Part shown: in pieces, positions 55,900-64,000 of the stretch | How the letters are laid out: every line of letters starts with the position of its first letter | How positions within the stretch are numbered: position 1 is the stretch's first letter | NCBI RefSeq assembly: GCF_905404315.1 | Contig: NC_066283.1 | Location: forward strand, 6,014,001-6,078,000 | Source of the DNA: Leptidea sinapis | Taxonomy: Eukaryota > Arthropoda > Insecta > Lepidoptera > Pieridae | Direction of reading: 5' to 3' | Length of the DNA stretch: 64,000 nucleotides | Position numbers and translations under genes: made by a program | Notes under the pieces: generated by a model | Databases searched by the model: none | What the model saw: the letters and a program-made list of their open reading frames with translations, nothing else | What the model was told of the DNA's origin: nothing

Positions 55900-57313
55900 C
55901 CTCACTTCTGGGATTAGTGACACAAAATTTGAACGTGGTTTTACCCCCACCAAACCATCACTGAAGTCGGATAATGCCCACTTTGCGCTCTGTCGACTAA
56001 TTAGGAAGTCTTCAGCTCTGATGAAGCCCGAAACGTTCGTTTCCAACCAAGACTGCGTAGACCGAACTTAATGACCCGGTGCCGAGCTTGCTGGAAAAAC
56101 CATTCTTCATTATTGAAGATGGTGTTGTTAAGGGCCTTCATTACCTTCTCAAGAATGGTATATTGATACACTTGTGGCGATATTTTGATACCTTTTTCAC
56201 AAAAGTATGTCTCAGTCACTCCTTCATAGCTATTACCCCACCTAACCATCACTGAAGTCGGATAGTGCCCACGTTGCACTCTGTCGACTAATTAGAAAGC
56301 TTCTTTAGAGCTTTGAGCATTACTACGGTCATGTTTTTGTTAAAATGTTGCTCAATTGTACAAAAACTCTCATCCGTAAACAAATTTTGCTGTGACCTCC
56401 CTTTGCGTACCGCTTCAGTAGTTATTTCAATTCTACCACCCTATTCTTTTTTAAATTATCAGTTCAGAAATGACCAGTACGTCTCATATAGGCTGCAAGT
56501 CCTGAGTCACCTCTAAAATACACGACATAGTTCTATCTTCATCTCCCCAGATATAATCTTTGGTTTCGGACAGGATTTCCTCGAATTCTTTCCCTTACTG
56601 CTTTGACCACCTCTTTCGTACGTATACTACGTAGACGGCAGATCTTTTTCTGTCACAAACAGAGGAGTTTGTACCTATTAATAGTCCGGCATACAAACAT
56701 TACCACAAACAACACTACAAACGTATGAAGAGTTTTAAAAATTGCATATGGCTCCATACCTACTTTATGTAATGCAATCACAGCGATTCGGTTCTCTTTA
56801 TCACCCCACTCCAATTTAATATCGCAAAATATTGTACAATGTATTGGCGCCAAAATGTGAAAACTCAATGAACCATCTATACTAATATTATAAAGCTGCA
56901 GTGTTTGTTTGTTTGTTTGTTTGTTTGTTTGTTTGAACGCGCTAATCTCTGGTACTACTGGTCCGATTTGAATGATTCTTTCAGTGTTGGGTAGTCCATT
57001 TATCGAGGAAGGCTATAGGCTATGTTTATTTTTTTTTTCAAAATTAGGGATCCGTAATAAAATTGCTATTTTGTAACACAAGGTGTAAAATCGAAAACCT
57101 ATTTTTTCGTGCGCTGCAAAAACTATTGACAATAGAACAAAATGATGTACAGGCTATAATATAGGCAATATTTTATTACTTATAAAACTATCGCGTGAAT
57201 TATACTTTATATGGCAAAACAACGTTTGCCGGGTCAGCTAGTCATAATATAAAAATGACAGGTTCCAAAGTCAAATGTAATATTTTGTTTATTAATAGTA
57301 TTTATGGCCAGAC
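55900..57313 (-). mobile_element. Mariner-like element, copy 2, rearranged and split by a Helitron
   Basis: Reverse transposase remnants: N-terminal block near 56640-56850, DRVQRGHYPTSVMVRWGNSY, TYFCEKGIKISPQVYQYTIL, EKVMKALNNTIFNNEEWFFQ, then QARHRVIKFG where a DSAP-type catalytic motif is expected, so it is dead. The VDRxQxGHYPTSVMV segment occurs twice (near 55948-56008 and 56240-56300). The right end matches copy 1 across the Helitron and ends at the TIR ...atggccagac|TA (57311-57315). The left TIR is not found. Confidence 0.82.
56876..57241 (+). mobile_element. Helitron-like element (E1), copy 2
   Basis: A|TCTATACTAATATTATAAAG ... TTTGCCGGGTCAGCTAG|T; 366 bp. Differs from 35913-36263 mainly in the GTTT count and a few small indels. 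Inserted in the 5' end of mariner copy 2. Confidence 0.88.
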
Positions 57314-58926
57314 TAAGTTTATATTAAAATTATATTCTTTATCAAAGTAGCATCGCGTAGACGATCAGTTTAGCAGCATTAAACGTTCGATTGTGTGACG
57401 GTTAGAAAGCAGTTCACACGGTTATTTGCCACGGTCATATAAAGTGTATCAGGCGGTTGATAACTAACTATTATTATGTCAGATATCGAAGAAAGTGATA
57501 TGCGCTCCATGTATGTGCGTGATGTACCTATACATACGTAGGTACTATCATGGACCTAAGTACAATAATAATAAATCATTTATTTTCAGGCACTACCCAT
57601 AGATATACAAACAATCTTAACTTAAATTAAATTACAGATAAAATTACAGTTTAAATTTTAAGATATATCATAATGACAATTAAAAAGAAAGTAATTAATA
57701 ATTAATAATGATAATATTAATAATTTAAATTCGGAAAAAAAAAATCCATAATAATTGTTAGTAAAATGTCCTAAATACTATTGTAAAACAAACAAAGATA
57801 CAACAAGATATAGAGAAGGAAAGCGAAGCTGTTGTTAATGTAACCGATTTTTATTGACAAGTCGTAAACAGTCAGCCACGCATGGTATTGGCTCCGTAGT
57901 ATTTTGAAAATTAAGCTTATGAAAAGCACGCAAATCAAAATTGTTCACGCATTATTGAGCTGTCAGGTAGCCTAAACGCTAATAATATATTCAGTCTATG
58001 GGAACTATGTGGCCCATTGGGTGATTCAATGTTTTGATACAAAATATTTTTGACACCTGATGGTTTGTGGTCCCCAATGACCATGTTCGAAATACTGAAC
58101 TGAGGAATCACAAGAGCCAGATTTTACGGTGAGTGAACACGCGTTTTTAAAGGTGGTTGGTTTTCCACACGGTTTTGTGACGAGCGTTGGCAGTCATTCG
58201 GCCAACGGATGGGCCTATCTGTCCCCAATGCTGCAGTACGTATTATTGGTGGACTTCCACTACAAGTAAGTAATTATATATAATATATTATAAATAATTA
58301 ATGGTTATTAATGTATGCTCAAGTACTTTTAAGTGCATTTTAATATTTATTCATGGTGCACAGCGTAACGTTTCCCGCGTTTATTTGAAAGACTGCTTGA
58401 CATTCGGAAATCTTCTGAATACACAATTTTTTTTTGATTTTTTTTATTGGTACGGGATGCAAGTTCAAGGGCCAATGAATTAACAATTTATTGACAGTGT
58501 TGTCAGCGATATAGTTACCAACAATTTGCAATATCTTGGTTTATTCTCAGGTATAATTTTATGCCAAGTTTATTTGTACGGCCGTACCAGTTTAGTTTAA
58601 CTGCCTAATAATTTATACTCCTATACCGTTAAAATACAATAGCTAGGTACCTAAAACAAACAGAATAAGTGATGGGGCTGCTAATTTCGATACAAAAAGG
58701 TATATAATCGAAATCCAAAGTAGACCTAGTAGAATTTAGGATACTTTCTCATCAGATAATTCCGATAGAGATTAATAAATGAAATGCTAAGGCTAATTGG
58801 ACGTAATTCCAGTTAAACGTACCAAGCCACAATCATATAGAACTTGAGTTAAGGACATAAAACTGGTCACACAGCCCTAATGCCACTCTTTAAATGACAA
58901 TGAAATATTAGGCCAACCTTTGCTTT
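57314..58926. other. Intergenic or intronic DNA
   Basis: AT-rich. About 58035-58260 looks repeat-derived (gaggaatcacaagagccaga). No gene recognised. Confidence 0.4.
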
Positions 58927-59548
58927 AGAGCTGTTCGTGCTATATATCAGCTTGGTTATAGACAGTCTCGCAAAGAAAAATTTAAAGAAATAAATATTAT
59001 GACTGTTCATTGTCAGTACATTTATGAAAATTTAATAAACGTTCACAAAAATCGTCACCTTTTTGCTCTTAATAGTGATTTTCATTATTATAACACTAGA
59101 AATAAGGGATTGCTTGTAACTTATTCTAGTAGGCTTCATAAGATACATAATAGCTTTAAGGGTAAATGTATACACTTCTATGATAAAGTCCCAGCCACTG
59201 TTCAGGCATTATCTATAAATAAATTTAAATGTTTTATAAAAAAAATCGCTCTGTCGTAAATCCTATTACTCCACTGCTGAATATCTAAATGATCGGACAG
59301 CCTGGGACTAGATTATGATTTCTTTATAGCGATAGAAATGACTGTACAATATTGTATATTTTATTGAAAAAACCCAAAAAAAAAGAATGCTAGGTGAGTT
59401 TCTTGCGCCGCTTCTTCTCTCTCAGTGCGCCATTTGTTTCGGAAGCGGTAGTAGTATCTAGTAGTTATTAGAAATGACATCAAAAAGAATTCTAAAGGAA
59501 TCAATTTTGAGAAAAATAAATGCCTTTTATGCCTTTTATGCCTTTTAA
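58927..59548 (+). mobile_element. Non-LTR retrotransposon 3' part (family C1), copy 2
   Basis: RAVRAIYQLGYRQSRKEKF, IYENLINVHKNRHLFALNSD, HYYNTRNKGLLVTYSSRLHK, then UTR and an (ATGCCTTTT)n tail. Truncated 5' end; very close to the 9.1-kb copy. Confidence 0.85.
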
Positions 59549-59689
59549 CCCACATGTATGGAATACACTAATATTTCTTAAACTTTAAAAACGAATTCCT
59601 TAAAATGTGATGTTTGTGGCTTGGAACGTTTTTCAGGAACTACGTCAAAATAAGGATGAATCCACCACTGTATCTTTTTTCTCTAAAAC

Positions 59690-59880
59690 TTTCTTTTACT
59701 ATAGCAGTAGTGCGGTATCTCATCGAGGTCCATTTTGATACCACCTCAGTGTGGTGCCGTGACTCTGGTGAGCGGACTGGTGTCTAGTTCGGCAGCTTAC
59801 GGACGCGCTAACCAGTCGCGCCACCGTGGTGAGATATAGCCCTTAGATGAACGCTATCATCAAAAAAAAACCCCAATAAA
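59690..59880 (-). mobile_element. Possible tRNA-derived SINE
   Basis: Reverse strand ggtggcgcgactggttagcgc resembles an A box; the flank agtgcggtatctcatcgagg/cctcagtgtggtgccgtg is repeat-like. No convincing B box. Confidence 0.4.
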
Positions 59881-59971
59881 TATGGTATGCCATGGTATAA
59901 TCGGGCTAATTTCCGCAACTCGACGACTGCGCGCCTATTTTGCGTGTATGTTAATATATATTTTGTTATTC

Positions 59972-60280
59972 CTTTTTTTTATGAAAATAAGGGGCTAGAC
60001 GAGCAGGACGTTCAGCTGATGGTAATTGATACGTCCTGCCCATTACAATGCAGTGCCGCTCAGGATTCTTGAAACCCCCAAAAATTCTGTGTGGCACTAC
60101 AACTGCGCTCGTCACCTTGAGACAACATGTTAAGTCTCATTTGCCCAGTAATTTCACTAGCTACGGCGCCCTTCAGACCGAAACACAGTAATGCTTACAC
60201 ATTACTGCTTCAAGGCAGAAATAGGCGCCGTTGTGGTACCCATAATCTAGCCGGCATCCTGTGCAAAGGAGCCTCCCACT
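59972..60280 (-). mobile_element. Family A 3' end, full length
   Basis: From ttatgaaaataaggggctag to gagcctcccactg. Directly continues the LINE ORF tail at 60281-60478. Confidence 0.85.
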
Positions 60281-60478
60281 GATAAACTCCTGCCACCCCA
60301 ATTCCTCCAGAAACCTCAGCAACATCTTCTCCTTCCTAAAGACTTCTGGGAGTTTGTTTGGGGTACCAAGATGTTGAGCCCGGTAAGTTGCACCACCTGG
60401 ACAATGAAAAAGTATACGTGCAGCAGTTTCCTCTGCCACCATGCAGGCCCTGCACAGAGGGCTATCAGTAATGTTCAT
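60281..60478 (-). pseudogene. R1-like LINE ORF C-terminus feeding into family A
   Basis: Reverse frame MNITDSPLCRACMVAEETAA, RILFHCPGGATYRAQHLG, LLRFLEELGWQEFIS continuing into GRLLCTGCRLDYGYHN. It shows that family A is the 3' end of this LINE. Confidence 0.75.
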
Positions 60479-60480
60479 AT

Positions 60481-61049
60481 TAAATAAATGTTTATTAAAA
60501 GGACCGTGCCCGGTTAAGGCCGCCGTTATATAAGTTGGATTCTATTGAGCTTAATAAGGCGATTTGCCATTCTGGCATCAATGTTGGGGAGTGTCTCCCG
60601 TGTTTGTCCTAAATAACTAATTAAAAATGACCAGTACGCTGTTTTATCCTCCAATTCCTAAAAAAAAACTACATTTGATTTGTAATAAAACCTGTCACGA
60701 AATAAATCAATTCGTGGATTTAAAATAAATAATAACAGTTCGCTTTTCCGGTGAAAAGCAACCGTATACTTTCTCTCATAAATAAACTGGTTGCAACAGG
60801 GAAATCCTAAACGGGATGTCGCATTTTTTTATAAATCAACTTAGTTAAGCACACTTCCTGTATGTGACCCAACGATTATGTGATGTTACATCATTATTGG
60901 ACCAGTTGTAGTTGCCAGTTGTGTTTCTGATAGATTAAACATATCAGATAACCACAGACAATAAAAGTAATAGAACAGAAGCGTTACTCAACGGTCTCCT
61001 TGCAATTTATACCTACGCCTGGACGGACCCTTAGGTTTGATAAATACAA
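60481..61049. other. Intergenic DNA
   Basis: No recognised feature. Confidence 0.4.
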
Positions 61050-61572
61050 AAACATTCACGACGCGGACGGTGCGGCGCAGCTAATTCTACTCGGACAGCG
61101 ACCAGTCTACAAAGCTCAGGTCCGGCCACGCATGGAGTATTGCTGTCAGCTCGATCCATTTGACCGCATGCAACGCAGAGCAGCTCTAATTGTCGGGGAC
61201 CCAGTGCTCTGTGAACGGCTGGATCACTTGGCGTTGCGTAGAGACGTCGCTTCATTGTGTGTCTTCTACCGCATTTATCACGGGGAGTGTTTCAAAGAGC
61301 TGTTTAACCAATTCCAGTTAGGATATCAGGCCCACCATCTGGATGTGGGGCGGTCCTCCATAGTGCGGTTTTCAAAGAGCTTTCTTCCTCGTACTACAAA
61401 GCTGTGGAATGAGCTTCCTTGTGCGGGACGATACGACATGGGTACTTTCCCGCCGGCAGGCCGGCAACGCTCCTGTGATTCCTCTGGTGTTGCAAGAGAA
61501 AGTGGGCGGTGGTGATCACTTAACACCAGGTGACCCGTACGCTCGTTTGTCCTCCTATTCCATAAAAAGAAA
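61050..61572 (+). mobile_element. Family B LINE RT C-terminus, longest copy
   Basis: Open frame of about 170 codons: VYKAQVRPRMEYCCQLDPFD, RMQRRAALIVGDPVLCERLD, HLALRRDVASLCVFYRIYHG, ECFKELFNQFQLGYQAHHLD, KSFLPRTTKLWNELPC. Two small deletions shorten the end. Terminus tcctattccataaaaag. Confidence 0.85.
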
Positions 61573-61691
61573 GTCGGCGTACGGCGTGGCGTGGCACTCA
61601 ATATTTTTGTCTTCCCAAGAACGCTTAGCGGCCGTGTATATCGGGTGTGCATGCGTCGATTTGGGCGCTCTAGTATAAAGTCAAAGTACTA

Positions 61692-62005
61692 TTACTGTAT
61701 TGTGCCCCAAGTCCCCATGTCGTATCCTTCTGGAAACACCACGGCAGGTTGCTCATTCCATCGTTTGATTGTAAATGACAGAAATCTCCCTGAAGGCAGC
61801 AGACATAACAGGCGGTGATATATGTGTTCATCAGGGTAAATAGCTTTCTGTGATAAACGGGTTAGAAGCGCGTCTATGCGCAACGACAAGTGATAGATCC
61901 ATTCACAGAATACTGGATGCCAGTCGATTCTAGTAGCTCTGCGTTTAACGCGGGTATATTGTTGCACTAAATAGTGGGTTGCACTAGACCATAGGTTCTA
62001 TACTC
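61692..62005 (-). mobile_element. Diverged family B-like RT C-terminus
   Basis: Reverse frame MQQYTRVKRRATRIDWHPVF, CEWIYHLSLRIDALLTRL, FTIKRWNEQPAVVFPEGYDM. A separate subfamily from the other B copies. Confidence 0.75.
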
Positions 62006-62016
62006 CATACGTCTGA

Positions 62017-62145
62017 CCCTTTTTTTATGATAATAAGGGACAAGACGAGCAGGACGTTGAGCTGATGGTAATTGATACGCCCTGCCCATGCGCCATGCAG
62101 TGCCGCTCAGGATTCTTGAAAAAGCCAAAAATTTTGAGCGGCGTT
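62017..62145 (-). mobile_element. Family A 3' end fragment
   Basis: tttatgataataagggacaa to attttgagcggc, truncated within the central hairpin. Confidence 0.78.
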
Positions 62146-62249
62146 TTTTTAAAAATTTTAACTAAACAGGCGCTTACACATATATATGAACTTACAGAGC
62201 ATTACAATGTGGGCAAATTTTAAGTCACAATAACTGTACCGAGACACCC

Positions 62250-62370
62250 GTTTCAGTTATTGTGACAAAAATTTTTTAAAAAAAGGAAGAAGGTTGGTAG
62301 TTTTCGATGTTCGTTTAGCGATTTTAAATCCTATTTTAAAAATAAATATTTTAATTTGAAAAAATATTCC
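62250..62370 (+). repeat. Family C2 LINE 3' scrap
   Basis: ggttggtagttttcgatgtt and cctattttaaaaataaatat resemble the C2 tail region at 3.3 kb. Confidence 0.5.
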
Positions 62371-62506
62371 GACACTAGGTTCTCGAAGAGCGCTTATATG
62401 ACTATGCTAATATTAATGTTTTTTTTTTTTGGTAATGATAAGGAAGAACTTTAGTATTCTATGTAAATCTTTAGTGAAATGGCCTCTGGCGAAAATCTTT
62501 ACCGAT

Positions 62507-62748
62507 CCAAATGTTTTAAGTTTTCTTAAGTGTTAATTCCGCCAATATTTGTCTTTAAACAATTCGACACGTGACTGTTGTCTCGTGCCATAATTTGGCG
62601 AGTCAACATGTCCTAAGGATGCCTCGTGCAGAGGCAAAACACGTGTCGAATTGTTTAAAGACAAATATTAGCGGAATTAACACTTAAGAAAACTTAAAAC
62701 ATTTGGATAATTATGGATTTTTGCAAAGTAACGCCTACTTCAATAAAT
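62507..62748 (+). mobile_element. Hairpin-bearing retroposon (family F), copy 3
   Basis: Flanked by 13-bp duplications AATCTTTACCGAT (62494-62506) and AATCTTTAGCGAT (62749-62761), one mismatch. Arms pair (caatatttgtctttaaacaa), and the 3' end reads gcctacttcaataaa. Confidence 0.9.
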
Positions 62749-62761
62749 AATCTTTAGCGAT

Positions 62762-63625
62762 TTCACCGATTTTAACAATCTACTAAATACCCTCGATGCA
62801 ATGGCGACCTTGAAGGTATCACCTGCCCTAAGGTGGTACATCTGAACCATACGGGTATACAACGTAATATTAACTAGGTCTTTACATAACCTGATCACTC
62901 AGCATCGTGCTGCAACCAATTTTTTGCGGCTCTTTGGAGATAATTTAATGGGATGCCATAGAGTACGGATGCCACAGATAATAATACTGTTTATTTTGTA
63001 ACCTTTGACAGTCTTTTTTTCAAGCCAAATGCAAACAGAATTTTTGTTCAATAATCTTTAGAAATATACTGTTTTACGTTATTTGGGACATAAATCAATA
63101 TTAATTATTAATAATTTTATAACATTAGTGTATAGTCATCGCTCCTCGATAAATCTACGAAGTTTGAACAAAATCTGGCCGTTTAAAGTGGGCCAAAATC
63201 GCGCCCAACTGAGTCGGTTATAAACAAACATGCATACAGGTGAAGCTAAAAAAAAGTGTGTAAAAATACATAACCTTTATACAACTGTAAGATAAACGCA
63301 ACACCGAAATCGTGCGAAACAGGAAACTTATTTAAAAAAAAGGGAACAGACGTATTATTAGCTCATTTCAAAAGGTCTAATAGGAACTTAATGTAGGAAA
63401 TAAAATAAAATCAATAAAGGTGATTTCCTCTTTAAATTTAAAATTATTCCTCAGTTAAAGTGTTTTTAGTTTTATTTAGTTGTTTTTCCTTCACTCGCTG
63501 TAGTGGGTAGCATACCTACCTACAATACGAGTATATAAAAAAAGCCTGGTTATGAATCCCAAAGTAAATTGAATAGCAAATTCTTCGTCATTTGAAATTG
63601 TGCTTTTCAAGTTAGATATTTTTTT
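62762..63625. repeat. Intergenic DNA with inverted copy of repeat K
   Basis: About 63140-63250 (gtgggccaaaatcgcgccca, aactgagtcggttataaac) is the reverse complement of 26330-26440. Otherwise no feature. Confidence 0.5.
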
Positions 63626-63735
63626 TATCGAATAGGAGGACAAACGAGCGTACGGGTCACCTGTTGTTAAGTGATCACCGCCGCCCACAATCACATGAGC
63701 GGAATCACATGCGTTGCCGTCCTTTAAGGACGGTT
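63626..63735 (-). mobile_element. Family B LINE 3' scrap
   Basis: ataggaggacaaacgagcgt, gtgatcaccgccgcccac, then ccgtcctttaaggacggttt; truncated. Confidence 0.7.
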
Positions 63736-64000
63736 TATTGAACTATGTCTTATTGAAGAATCCTTTTTATTTATACTTTTGACCATCGCAAAGTATTACA
63801 GAAATACTTAGAAGAATAACGAAGAATTATTGTTTTATTTCCCTTGAAATAAATTAATAATAGCAAATTAGTCGTGCTTTTCAACTAAGCTATTAAACTA
63901 TTTCATATTGCAGATAAGTTTTAATTTAGATATTACTTTTGACTGACTGATATATTATGTAATATAAATATTAAGAATTAATTGAATGATAATATAAATA
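63736..64000. other. AT-rich end of window
   Basis: Nothing recognised. Confidence 0.5.

Overview
This window looks like nuclear DNA of an insect, most likely a butterfly or moth. It is AT-rich. One real gene is split into small exons with GT/AG introns. Almost everything else is a dense, nested population of transposable elements of types typical of Lepidoptera: non-LTR retrotransposon 3' ends, tRNA-derived SINEs, CTAG-ending Helitrons, Tc1/mariner, hAT-like and TTA-duplicating MITEs. No bacterial operon, CRISPR array or rRNA is present. | 1-17 kb: the 3' part of one plus-strand gene. Fourteen exons join in frame from position 1209 to a stop at 16747 and give 764 visible residues with four CCP/sushi modules, one immunoglobulin domain, four more CCP modules and a basic C-terminal tail. 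The start codon and signal peptide lie upstream of the window. The Ig-plus-CCP architecture is best explained as a Hikaru genki (hig)-type secreted synaptic-matrix protein; this is an architecture-based assignment, with the Hasp/LEV-9 relatives as the alternative. Its introns hold a hAT-like MITE with an 8-bp target duplication, LINE fragments, a tRNA-derived SINE, and a MITE with 20-bp terminal repeats. | 17-54 kb: a gene desert made of repeats. Landmarks are a foldback retroposon (17.7 and 42.1 kb), a TIR element split by a SINE (18.1-18.9 kb), a 483-codon reverse transcriptase with a broken YADD box that is itself split upstream by another LINE (21.2-23.5 kb), a mariner with both TIRs (26.7-27.7 kb), several Helitrons, a 309-bp MITE with TTA target duplication (32.1 kb), a Tc1-like pseudogene (40.2-41.1 kb) and many copies of two LINE 3'-end families. 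| 54 kb: a probable first coding exon (54232-54336, plus strand) of a second gene whose later exons I cannot find before the window ends. | 54-64 kb: more repeats, including a second mariner copy with a Helitron inserted in its 5' end, and a recent duplicate of the 35.9-kb Helitron. | I see no new defence or metabolic system. The points most worth checking are the hidden first exon at 54.2 kb, the full architecture of the CCP/Ig gene, the hairpin retroposon family with clean target duplications, and several datable nested insertions.
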